This document shows positions 1 to 6,091 of a DNA stretch of 7,010 bases, piece after piece; the first letter of the stretch is position 1, and the number at the start of each line of letters is the position of its first letter. The position numbers and the translations under genes are program-made. The notes under the pieces were generated by a model, which was not told where the DNA came from, searched no databases, and was given only the letters and a program-made list of their open reading frames with translations. The stretch comes from B21-G16 sp003644825 [NCBI: Candidatus Zhuqueibacterota bacterium] (GTDB lineage Bacteria > SM23-31 > B21-G16): the NCBI GenBank assembly GCA_003644825.1, contig QNDJ01000076.1, positions 1 through 7,010 of the forward strand. Direction: 5' to 3'.

Positions 1-11
1 ATGCCTGACCT
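1..11. repeat. Truncated copy of the TGCCTGACCT palindrome
   Basis: The first 11 bases, ATGCCTGACCT, are identical to bases 156-166, the last loop base and right arm of the complete hairpin at 142-167. The left arm would lie before the window starts. If the missing part matches, this is a second copy about 155 bp from the first, which makes the palindrome a repeated element and not a one-off hairpin. Confidence 0.55.
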
Positions 12-67
12 ACAGTTCTGGTTATATTATATTCATAGTTCGTGAATAGTTTCCACATAATAAAGAG

Positions 68-94
68 ATTGCTTCGTCCATACGGACTCGCAAT
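68..94. repeat. Imperfect palindrome, GAGATTGCTTCGTCC type
   Basis: ATTGC (68-72) pairs with GCAAT (90-94), and GTCC (76-79) pairs with GGAC (84-87). An internal loop of 3 versus 2 bases separates the two stems, and the terminal loop is ATAC. The surrounding string from GAGATTGCTTCGTC to CTCGCAATGACA resembles, from memory, a dispersed intergenic palindrome seen in several unrelated bacterial genomes and metagenome bins. That resemblance is recall, not a search result. Confidence 0.5.
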
Positions 95-117
95 GACAAT
101 TCAAGTTTTAAACAAGA

Positions 118-131
118 GCTCCGATAGGAGC
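118..131. repeat. Short perfect palindrome GCTCC-GATA-GGAGC
   Basis: A perfect 5-bp GC-rich stem (118-122 with 127-131) encloses the four-base loop GATA. It lies 10 bp from the larger hairpin at 142-167. No T-run follows on either strand, so it does not look like an intrinsic terminator. It is probably part of the same composite repeat region. Confidence 0.5.
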
Positions 132-141
132 AGTATGTTAA

Positions 142-167
142 CAGGTCAGGCAGGGATGCCTGACCTG
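142..167. repeat. Perfect 11-bp inverted repeat CAGGTCAGGCA-GGGA-TGCCTGACCTG
   Basis: CAGGTCAGGCA (142-152) and TGCCTGACCTG (157-167) are exact reverse complements separated by the tetraloop GGGA. The stem is strong and GC-rich in an AT-rich background. There is no poly-T tract beside it, so it is not a standard intrinsic terminator. Its right arm recurs at the very start of the window. It could be a dispersed palindromic element, an end of a small non-autonomous mobile element, or a binding site; the window alone does not decide. Confidence 0.7.
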
Positions 168-394
168 CATCCTGTGTTCAATTACATTCGCAGAACAAGT
201 AATCATTCAAAAATGGTTTTTACACAGTCGGGAGATTTGTCTGCAACGACAGTTGAGGTGGTATTACTTTTACAGTTTTCTTAAAATAATAATATTGGAC
301 GTTTAATAAATAAAATTTTATAAGTCATTCTTTTCTATCTAACAATTGGGATAAATTTCCTCATATAAATGGTACTACAATTTTTCAATGTAAA

Positions 395-1246
395 CTATGA
401 TTTCTCCACAAGAGATTTCAATACAGCAAGATTCTCAATGTCTTCCTTCATATCTGGTCCTTTTGGGGTTTCAAGAATTTTAGGTATGTTCACAAATCGC
501 TCATCATTCATTATAAATCTGAATGCTTCCAACCCTAAAAATCCTTTACCAATATGTTCGTGTCTATCAATTTTTGAACCAAGTTCCTTTTTTGAATCAT
601 TCAAATGAATAACCTTCAATTTTTCCATACCTATAACTTCATCAAACTCCTTCATTGTTTTATTGTAAGCCTTTTCATCTCTTATATCATATCCAGCAGC
701 AAAAGTATGAGCAGTATCATAACAGCAACCAAACCTATTTTTATCCATAACACTGTCAATAATTCGGGCAATATGTTCAAATCTATAACCAAGGTTTGTT
801 CCCTGTCCTGCAGTAGTCTCAAGGCAAATAATTACTTTAAAACCTTTGCTTCTTTCCAGTAACTGATTAAAAGAATCGATTAAAACCTTCATACCTTCAT
901 CTTCTCCAGCGCCAAGGTGAGCCCCTGGATGCATTACAAGATATGGTATATTAAGAAGTTCGCATCTTTCCATCTCAATAAAAAAAGATTCAATAGATTT
1001 TTTCAGCACTTCTTTTCTGTTTGCAGCAAGATTTATAAGATACGAATCATGGGCAACAATCGGGTTAATATGATATTTTACACGATTTTGTTTAAACCTT
1101 AATATTTCATCATCTTTTAGTTCTTTAGCTTTCCATTGGTTATTACTTTTAGTAAAAATCTGAATAGAAGAACATCCAATGCTATATCCCCTTTCTATTG
1201 ATTTATCAACCCCTCCTGCAATTGACATATGTGCACCTAAAAGCAT
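395..1246 (-). CDS. nfo: Endonuclease IV (AP endonuclease, deoxyribonuclease IV)
   Basis: This is a 283-residue TIM-barrel AP endonuclease of the Nfo/AP2Ec family, close to the usual length of 280-285. It cleaves DNA 5' to abasic sites and acts on some oxidised bases in base excision repair, in the cytoplasm. All nine residues matching the trinuclear zinc ligands of E. coli Nfo are visible: H66, H106, E143, D177, H180, H214, D227, H229 and E259. The family signatures appear in order: MHPGAH (105-110), CYDTAHTFAAGYD (175-187) and HLNDSK through HIGKGFLG (214-238). The start is supported by AGAGGTGA (1251-1258), 4 nt before the ATG. An intrinsic terminator ends about 16 nt upstream, so nfo is probably not simply part of the sigma/anti-sigma operon. 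I found no convincing promoter of its own and no terminator after it. Confidence 0.97.
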   Translation of the reverse strand: MLLGAHMSIAGGVDKSIERGYSIGCSSIQIFTKSNNQWKAKELKDDEILRFKQNRVKYHINPIVAHDSYLINLAANRKEVLKKSIESFFIEMERCELLNIPYLVMHPGAHLGAGEDEGMKVLIDSFNQLLERSKGFKVIICLETTAGQGTNLGYRFEHIARIIDSVMDKNRFGCCYDTAHTFAAGYDIRDEKAYNKTMKEFDEVIGMEKLKVIHLNDSKKELGSKIDRHEHIGKGFLGLEAFRFIMNDERFVNIPKILETPKGPDMKEDIENLAVLKSLVEKS

Positions 1247-1262
1247 TTTTTCACCTCTTATT

Positions 1263-1299
1263 AAAAAAACGCAAAAAGCCCTTTTAAAATAAAAAGGGC
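1263..1299 (-). terminator. Intrinsic terminator of the sigma/anti-sigma operon
   Basis: Read on the minus strand, GCCCTTTT (1299-1292) and AAAAGGGC (1285-1278) form a perfect 8-bp stem with a 6-base loop. It is followed at once by TTTTT (1277-1273), GCG, and a second run of seven T (1269-1263). The stem lies 34 bp after the anti-sigma stop codon. On the plus strand the stem is not followed by T residues, so it works in one direction only. Its T-tract ends 16 bp before the nfo ATG. Confidence 0.85.
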
Positions 1300-1332
1300 A
1301 ATCAAACCAAATTTATGCTGACCAAGCCTATT

Positions 1333-1941
1333 CTAATCTTTTTTCTTCTTTACGTAATTTACTTTATCTTTCAGATTATTTTTCTCTAATGATGATTTAA
1401 TACCAGTAGAATCTATTGAAGAGGATTTAAGATTATTTGATTGAGAAAAAGAGCTAATTTTGTTTACATTATTCAATCCCTGTGATGTAACTTTAACCGG
1501 TGGAATAGCAATTGGTTGGCCCGCTTTGTTATTAATCACTTTATCACTCACAATATTTTTTTCATTGAACTTACTTTCAACTTTAGAGGTGTTATTCTGA
1601 ATAATTGTGATAACAGAAATCAAAGCAATAACACCTACAAGTGCACCTATAGCTGGTTTCACAGGAAAAGAATTAATGGAAAAAAGTCTTTTATCATTGA
1701 ATTTTTTCACATTATTAAGTTCGCTTTTAAGTCTTTCTCTTAACAGGATTTCAAACCTCGGAGAAGCCTGAACTTTTCTCAGATTTTTCAAATAATTCTT
1801 AATAGTTAAAGTCCTTTTCACAATTAAAGAACAATCATTACAGGATGCTAAATGCTCTTCAATCTCAGCCTTTAAGAATTGTGAAACATCCCCGTCAATA
1901 TAATCTGATATAAAAGATTGAAACTCTTTACAACTGATCAT
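1333..1941 (-). CDS. Zinc-finger (ZAS) transmembrane anti-sigma factor
   Basis: A 202-residue partner of the ECF sigma factor encoded 13 nt upstream. The N-terminal part (about 1-75) is a ZAS-type anti-sigma domain with C4 and the H30-x3-C34-x2-C37 zinc motif; in this family it binds the sigma factor and holds it inactive. Residues about 95-114 are one hydrophobic transmembrane helix. Residues about 116-202 should lie outside the membrane; they are rich in Ser, Asn and Lys, end in four lysines and one aspartate, and match no domain I recognise. I chose ATG at 1941 over the in-frame TTG at 1947 because GGAG (1953-1950) is 8 nt from the ATG but only 2 nt from the TTG. Release of the sigma factor would need proteolysis or a zinc/redox change; which one is not visible here. 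Confidence 0.88.
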   Translation of the reverse strand: MISCKEFQSFISDYIDGDVSQFLKAEIEEHLASCNDCSLIVKRTLTIKNYLKNLRKVQASPRFEILLRERLKSELNNVKKFNDKRLFSINSFPVKPAIGALVGVIALISVITIIQNNTSKVESKFNEKNIVSDKVINNKAGQPIAIPPVKVTSQGLNNVNKISSFSQSNNLKSSSIDSTGIKSSLEKNNLKDKVNYVKKKKD

Positions 1942-1949
1942 AGGCAATT

Positions 1950-1953
1950 CTCC
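1950..1953 (-). promoter_or_regulatory. Ribosome binding site that sets the anti-sigma start
   Basis: GGAG on the minus strand lies just past the sigma-factor stop codon and 8 nt before the ATG at 1941. This spacing favours the ATG and argues against the slightly longer TTG-initiated frame beginning at 1947. The tight 13-nt gap to the sigma stop suggests translational coupling of the pair. Confidence 0.6.
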
Positions 1954-1954
1954 A

Positions 1955-2557
1955 TTATTTTTTCGAATCCTTTAATAATTCACTTAATTTTTCCTGAAGT
2001 TTCAACCTGCCCCGATTCACTCTTGACTTTACTGTTCCTAAAGGGATCTTTGCTATATTACTTATTTCTTCATAAGAAAGTTCCTGAATATCTCTTAAAA
2101 TTATAACTTCTTTAAATTTTTTTGATAAAGAATTAATTGCCTTTTGTATCATTTCATCTTGAATTGAGAGGTCAACTCTCTCTTCAGGTCCTTTTTTCAA
2201 ATCCCGAAGCTCATAGTCTTTATTGTTATATCCTAAATTACTTATGGACAGTAATTTTCTTCTTTTTCTTCTCCGAAGCTCTGTTTTTGCCAGGTTTCCG
2301 GTTATTGTATATATCCAGGTAGAAAATTTCGCTACATTTTTATATGCATCTTTCTTCCTAAATACCCTGAGAAAAGTTTCCTGAACAATATCCTCAGAAT
2401 CTTCAAGGTCACCTAAAAATCGGTAGGCAAAATTAATTAACTGATCTTTATACCTTTTAACAATAAGGTCAAATGCATACAGATCTCCATTCTGAAATCT
2501 CTCTATTAGCTCCTCGTCTGAAGGCGTTAAATCTTCTTTATCTGACTCTGATTTCAT
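1955..2557 (-). CDS. ECF-family RNA polymerase sigma factor (RpoE-like)
   Basis: A 200-residue group 4 (extracytoplasmic function) sigma factor with only regions 2 and 4. Region 2 spans about 27-100, with the core-binding segment DSEDIVQETFLRVF (53-66) and the -10 recognition part around FSTWIYTITGNLAKTELRRR (78-97). A linker covers 101-133. Region 4 spans about 134-188, with a helix-turn-helix at 158-181 (ELSYEEISNIAKIPLGTVKS) that reads the -35 element. The next gene encodes its anti-sigma factor. The ATG has no Shine-Dalgarno sequence, and no other ATG, GTG or TTG lies near the N-terminus, so the start is probably right and translation may be leaderless from the promoter at 2561-2589. The signal it answers and its regulon cannot be read here. 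Confidence 0.95.
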   Translation of the reverse strand: MKSESDKEDLTPSDEELIERFQNGDLYAFDLIVKRYKDQLINFAYRFLGDLEDSEDIVQETFLRVFRKKDAYKNVAKFSTWIYTITGNLAKTELRRRKRRKLLSISNLGYNNKDYELRDLKKGPEERVDLSIQDEMIQKAINSLSKKFKEVIILRDIQELSYEEISNIAKIPLGTVKSRVNRGRLKLQEKLSELLKDSKK

Positions 2558-2560
2558 TTA

Positions 2561-2589
2561 TCTAACAATTATTATAATATTAAAGTTCC
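2561..2589 (-). promoter_or_regulatory. ECF-type autoregulatory promoter of the sigma gene
   Basis: On the minus strand, GGAACTTT (2589-2582) is followed by 15 bases and GTTAGA (2566-2561). This matches the known layout of RpoE-type ECF promoters, GGAACTT with about 16 bases before a GTC/TCTGA-like -10 element. It lies in the 39-bp gap between the holA stop and the sigma ATG. ECF sigma genes commonly activate themselves, so this is probably such a site. The -10 element ends 3 bp before the ATG, placing the expected transcription start at or beside the start codon. A TATAAT also lies in the spacer (minus strand, about 2575-2570), but without a sigma-70 -35 at the right distance. Confidence 0.65.
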
Positions 2590-2596
2590 AATTTTT

Positions 2597-3598
2597 TTAT
2601 TTATTTTGTAATTTACACAAATTGTAAACTAAAACTGTTCCTATAGTTAAATTATTTTGATAACTCCTCTTTGAGTTATAATCAGCTTCAAGGAGAAATT
2701 CAAAGCTTTTCTTTATAGATTCTTCAGAAAAATTCTCTGCCTCTTTAAGATAATTCTTCCAGTAAAATGGAGCCACTCCTATCTCCTTTCGTAAATCATC
2801 TGTATTTTTTTTTAATGACTTCGAAAAAACTATTCTTCCTATAATACTCATATACCACCCAATCATACGGATTATTTTTTGCAAAGGTTCGCCAAGTTCA
2901 ATCATTCTTGAAACTATATAAAGTGCTTTAAGAGTATTTTTTTCTCCAATAGCTCTATTAAGCTCAAAAACGCTAAATTTCCTGGTAGTTCCCACAACAT
3001 TTTCTACATCTTCAACCTCTATTTTATTTCTTTCTCCTATATATAACAGGCATTTATCAATCTCATTTGCTATAGTACGAATATTTAAACCAACACTTTC
3101 GAACATTAACATTACCGCTTCTTCAGATATATTTTTCCCTGATATATACACTCTTTCTTTTATCCAGGTAAGTATGTCTCTTTCATAAAATTTCTTACAT
3201 TCAAAATGACAGGATTTATTCTTAAGTTTTTCAAAAAATTTTATCCCTGTTGGAAGTTTACCAGCCTCAAAAATCAATACAGTAGTTTCATTTGGTGAAT
3301 CTAAATATCTATTTAACAGGCCTATTATCCGGGAATTTAATCTATCACAATCTTTTATAACAACACTCTTATAAGGAGAAAACATTGAGTAAGAAGTAAT
3401 ACAATTATACAGTTCCCCACCTTCAACTTCATCACCATAAAACGTATTTACATTGAAACCTCTTGTTTCTTTCCTAAAACATTTATTCAGAATAAGATTT
3501 ATTGTTTCTTCCCTTAAAAACTCCTCTTCACCAGTTATTAAATATAATGGTTCAAGTTTATTTGAAACAATTTCTTTCAGGCTTTTAATTTTCTTCAT
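2597..3598 (-). CDS. holA: DNA polymerase III delta subunit
   Basis: A 333-residue clamp-loader delta subunit, usual length for the family (about 320-345). In the cytoplasm it opens the beta sliding clamp and helps load it on primed DNA. The N-terminal fold begins with the typical PLYLITGEEEFLREE (17-31). The middle has the conserved KFSVFELNRAIGEK (207-220), and EPLQKIIRMI (237-246) starts the helical C-terminal collar domain. The last helices show the family ending LLEADYNSKRS (302-312) and then LVYNLCKL (323-330). As is normal for delta subunits, there is no Walker A motif. The ATG overlaps the end of the small transporter subunit gene by 14 nt, with a purine-rich AAAGAGA in front, so it is probably cotranscribed with the uppP cluster. 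The ECF promoter follows its stop codon. Confidence 0.93.
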   Translation of the reverse strand: MKKIKSLKEIVSNKLEPLYLITGEEEFLREETINLILNKCFRKETRGFNVNTFYGDEVEGGELYNCITSYSMFSPYKSVVIKDCDRLNSRIIGLLNRYLDSPNETTVLIFEAGKLPTGIKFFEKLKNKSCHFECKKFYERDILTWIKERVYISGKNISEEAVMLMFESVGLNIRTIANEIDKCLLYIGERNKIEVEDVENVVGTTRKFSVFELNRAIGEKNTLKALYIVSRMIELGEPLQKIIRMIGWYMSIIGRIVFSKSLKKNTDDLRKEIGVAPFYWKNYLKEAENFSEESIKKSFEFLLEADYNSKRSYQNNLTIGTVLVYNLCKLQNK

Positions 3599-3707
3599 TC
3601 TCTTTTTTTCTTTTTTCTTTTTTCATAGCAATACCCGCAGAAACAACAAATCCCCCCCATATTATACAACCAAAAATAATAAAACTTACTATAGCAGATG
3701 TTTCCAT
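3585..3707 (-). CDS. MetS-like small subunit of the NSS transporter (40 aa)
   Basis: A 40-residue membrane protein directly behind the NSS transporter; TAA of the transporter and this ATG are separated by one base (TAATATG). It starts METSAIVSFIIFGCIIWGG: a single transmembrane helix at about 5-27 with the WGG motif (17-19) typical of the small subunits that accompany some NSS transporters, such as MetS of the methionine/alanine importer MetPS. The C-terminus (29-40) is highly charged, rich in Lys and Glu. The small subunit is known to be needed for activity of some such transporters; here that role is inferred from sequence and position. AAGG, 9 nt upstream, can serve as ribosome binding site. 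The last 14 nt overlap holA. Codons 17-19 contain a run of seven G, unusual in this AT-rich DNA. Confidence 0.82.
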   Translation of the reverse strand: METSAIVSFIIFGCIIWGGFVVSAGIAMKKEKRKKENEEN

Positions 3708-3708
3708 A

Positions 3709-5172
3709 TTATTCAACCTTAAAGTTAAAATTTCTTTTCATAAGCCAGTTATTCAACAAAATAAAAATTATGAAAATTAAACCCCATTGAAGTACACAGG
3801 TTCCTACGCTACCCGGGAAAAATGGGTTCCACCAGGTTCTCGGATTACCAGAAATAGCAACAGAAAACCACCATACAATTAAAAATAAAAACTCAAGTGG
3901 TATAAGAAATTTTACAATAAAATCAAACCATTTTCCAACTGTAACTTCATTACCTATAGTATTTACAAGATTATCACGGAATTTTACCACTCCATATTTA
4001 ATTGCTGCAAGGGCAATAAACATTCCACTCACCAATAAACCTAAACCCCAGACCCAGTCCTGATTTTCAAAAAATCTTATATAAAGTGCCGAAGGAATAC
4101 CAAAAATAAACGCAGAAATTCCGACTATCATAATTGAGTTTTTACGAGATAAACCAATATCCATCACATTTCGTGTAGCAAGTTCTATCTGCGCTATTAA
4201 AGAAGATAAAGCCGCAAATGAAAGTGCAAGAAAAAATATTACCTGAAAAATTCTACCAAAAACCATCTGGTTAAACAAAGCTGGAAACCATATAAAACTG
4301 AGGCCTGTATTTGCTGGTCCTGTTTGCTGAATTAAATCCATTGCCTCCGCTGGCCTTAATGCAAATACAATACATACAACAGATATTCCAGCCAATAATG
4401 AAGCAGAATTATTTCCAAATCCCGTTATAATTGAATTCAATACTATATCTTCTTTCTTTTTGACATATACCGCATAAGTTAACAGTAAACCCCAGCCAGC
4501 ACCTGTTGACCAGGCCGATTGAGTAAGCCCCTGAAGCCATATTTTATAGTCCAGCAAATCAGATAATTTGACTTTGAACATAAAATTTAACCCAGATGAA
4601 GCCCCCGGTAATGTTATACTTCTTATAGCAGCTATTACCAAAAGAATAAATAATGAAGGTATTAAATATTTATTTACTTTTTCAATTCCTCTTACAACTC
4701 CACGATAGATAATATACGAACCTATTAGCATCGAGAAAAAATGAAAAATTAAAGGTTGATATTTTGTTCCTATGAAATGATTCCAGTATGGTAATCCATC
4801 CGAAAAATTTAGTTCACCCAGAATTGAAGCAACAAGATATTTAAGACACCAACCCATAACTACTGAATAATAAAAAGTTATTGCTGTGGCACAGAATCCA
4901 ACATACCCCCCCATCCATCCAAATCCTCTTCCCATTATGGTTCCAAATGCACCAATCGTTCCTTTTCTTGACTCTTTTCCCATAGCAAATTCAAGAACAA
5001 GTAACGGAATAGACCAGAGAAAAAGAAATATCACCCAGGGTATTAAAAAAGATCCACCGTGATTTGTTGCAATAATTCTGGGAAAACGCCAGATGTTTCC
5101 TGTTCCAACTGCCATTCCAAGAGCTGTAAGAATTAACCCCCATCTCGAACTAAAAACCTCTTTTTTCTCCAT
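3709..5172 (-). CDS. Sodium-dependent transporter, NSS (SLC6-like) family
   Basis: A 487-residue polytopic inner-membrane protein of the neurotransmitter:sodium symporter family (LeuT fold), about 12 helices and usual length. These carriers import amino acids or related small molecules with Na+. TM1 carries the hallmark GMAVGTGNIWRFP (19-31): N26 and R29 align with LeuT N27 (Na1 site) and R30 (extracellular gate). The unwound part of TM6 is around SAWSTGAGWGLLLTYAVYV (219-237), and TM8 has the serine pair 323-324 expected at the Na2 site. The substrate cannot be assigned from sequence alone; the MetS-like subunit behind it would fit a methionine or alanine importer of the MetPS type, which is an inference. 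uppP ends 18 nt upstream, with AAGGGG between, so the genes are probably cotranscribed. Confidence 0.93.
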   Translation of the reverse strand: MEKKEVFSSRWGLILTALGMAVGTGNIWRFPRIIATNHGGSFLIPWVIFLFLWSIPLLVLEFAMGKESRKGTIGAFGTIMGRGFGWMGGYVGFCATAITFYYSVVMGWCLKYLVASILGELNFSDGLPYWNHFIGTKYQPLIFHFFSMLIGSYIIYRGVVRGIEKVNKYLIPSLFILLVIAAIRSITLPGASSGLNFMFKVKLSDLLDYKIWLQGLTQSAWSTGAGWGLLLTYAVYVKKKEDIVLNSIITGFGNNSASLLAGISVVCIVFALRPAEAMDLIQQTGPANTGLSFIWFPALFNQMVFGRIFQVIFFLALSFAALSSLIAQIELATRNVMDIGLSRKNSIMIVGISAFIFGIPSALYIRFFENQDWVWGLGLLVSGMFIALAAIKYGVVKFRDNLVNTIGNEVTVGKWFDFIVKFLIPLEFLFLIVWWFSVAISGNPRTWWNPFFPGSVGTCVLQWGLIFIIFILLNNWLMKRNFNFKVE

Positions 5173-5190
5173 ATCTCATTTACCCCTTCA

Positions 5191-6006
5191 TTAACAAAAT
5201 GCAAAATAATACAAACTAATTAAACCAACGATAAAACAGTATATGCTGAATAAATGAAATTTGCCATCAATTGTCATTTTCATCAAAACCTTTATTGCCC
5301 AGTATCCAGAAATAAACGCTATGACAAAACCACCTGACAGGTTTAATACTTCTATACTACTGATTCCCTGATAAAACAAATTTAAAACCTCTTTAAAAGT
5401 AACTCCTAAAATTACAGGAACAGAAAGAAAAAATGAAAACTTCACCGCAGTTTCTCTCGGCAAACCCAGAAAAAGACCACCAGAAATTGTTAATCCGGAG
5501 CGCGAAATACCAGGAAATACTGCAAGTGCCTGACATATACCAACAATAAACGACTCCTTTATTCCAAGATTTATATTTTTCTCTCCTGAAATCTTCGTTA
5601 AATAAAGAACAATTCCTGTAAAAATCAGAAAAATTGATACAAGTTCAGGTTTATTAAAAGCCTTTACAACTATATCCTCAATAAAAAATCCAGAAATCCC
5701 TGCAGGTATAGAACCTACAATAATAGCCACAGCAAGCCTAAAATTATATTCTTTTTGAAATTTATTCTTTAGATAATCTCTCTTTAATATTTTAATATCA
5801 AAAACAGAAACTATAATATTTAAAAAATCTTTCCAGAAAACAACCAGCAAAGCTATTAATGTTGCAAAATGCAAAAAAACTTCATTAATTAAACTATTAT
5901 TGTTTCCACCAACAAGAGCTTCAAAAATAGCAAGATGGCCAGAACTGGATACCGGAAGAAATTCAGTTAAACCCTGAATCAAACCAGAAATTAATGAATT
6001 AATCAA
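5191..6006 (-). CDS. uppP: Undecaprenyl-diphosphate phosphatase (BacA/UppP)
   Basis: A 271-residue integral membrane enzyme, normal length, that removes one phosphate from undecaprenyl diphosphate. This recycles the lipid carrier for peptidoglycan and other envelope polymers and can give bacitracin resistance. Both family signatures are intact: QGLTEFLPVSSSGH (11-24), with E15 and H24 matching E. coli E21 and H30, and PGISRSG (165-171), with R169 matching R174. Several hydrophobic helices fill the rest. The start is a TTG at 6006. An in-frame TAG ends only 3 bases upstream, so no longer start exists; AGGGA directly abuts the TTG, which is too close for an ordinary Shine-Dalgarno, while a weaker AAGAG lies 11 nt away. 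The N-terminus is therefore slightly uncertain. It is the first gene after the promoter at 6041-6069. Confidence 0.96.
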   Translation of the reverse strand: MINSLISGLIQGLTEFLPVSSSGHLAIFEALVGGNNNSLINEVFLHFATLIALLVVFWKDFLNIIVSVFDIKILKRDYLKNKFQKEYNFRLAVAIIVGSIPAGISGFFIEDIVVKAFNKPELVSIFLIFTGIVLYLTKISGEKNINLGIKESFIVGICQALAVFPGISRSGLTISGGLFLGLPRETAVKFSFFLSVPVILGVTFKEVLNLFYQGISSIEVLNLSGGFVIAFISGYWAIKVLMKMTIDGKFHLFSIYCFIVGLISLYYFAFC

Positions 6007-6040
6007 TCCCTAACACACTCTTAAAATTCTATTTTGAAAA

Positions 6041-6069
6041 AATATACCTTTAAATCGAAAAACTTTCAA
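6041..6069 (-). promoter_or_regulatory. Sigma-70-type promoter for the uppP operon
   Basis: On the minus strand, TTGAAA (6069-6064), a 17-bp spacer and TATATT (6046-6041) form a near-consensus housekeeping promoter. It lies in the 85-bp gap between the pgeF stop and uppP. Transcription would start near 6034, giving a leader of about 28 nt before the uppP TTG. AT-rich DNA produces such matches by chance, but both hexamers, the exact spacing and the position in the largest internal gap support it. Confidence 0.6.
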
Positions 6070-6091
6070 GTAAAAAATAAAAATTGACTTT

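Larger units (their letters stand above)
1..394. other. Non-coding region downstream of nfo, rich in palindromes
   Basis: No reading frame here looks like a real gene: the open frames are short, have no convincing ribosome binding site and resemble no family I know. Bases 1-167 hold a run of short inverted repeats, entered separately, and are visibly richer in G and C than the rest. A further weak 6-bp stem lies at 30-35 and 43-48. Bases 168-284 are unremarkable, though moderately GC-rich around 226-262, and could be a decayed continuation of the repeat region. Bases 285-394 are very AT-rich. I see no clear intrinsic terminator for nfo there; the palindrome ATAAAATTTTAT is AT-only and has no GC stem. 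Confidence 0.6.

Noticed and set aside
142-167. Hairpin considered as the transcription terminator of nfo.
   Set aside because: The stem is strong, but no T-tract follows on either strand and it is more than 220 bp beyond the nfo stop.
1-167. The palindrome cluster considered as a CRISPR array.
   Set aside because: The hairpins differ in sequence, only one arm recurs, there are no regular spacers, and no cas gene is nearby.
42-284. An 80-codon open frame on the plus strand.
   Set aside because: It runs through the palindrome cluster, has no ribosome binding site, and its translation resembles no protein family; it is most likely chance.
336-347. A 12-bp string AATTGTTAGATA (minus strand) identical to the -10 region of the ECF promoter, located after nfo.
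   Set aside because: There is no GGAAC at the required distance upstream (the position reads ATATG), and 12-bp matches are expected by chance between AT-rich sequences of this length.
2613-2641. A second possible ECF-like site, GGAAC-N18-GTGTAA on the minus strand, inside the end of holA.
   Set aside because: It lies wholly in conserved coding sequence of holA, its extended -35 and its -10 are poorer than the site at 2561-2589, and no further evidence supports it.
3453-3722. An 89-codon plus-strand frame across the start of holA.
   Set aside because: It is antisense to holA and the small transporter subunit, and its phenylalanine/serine-rich translation mirrors lysine/glutamate codons on the other strand.
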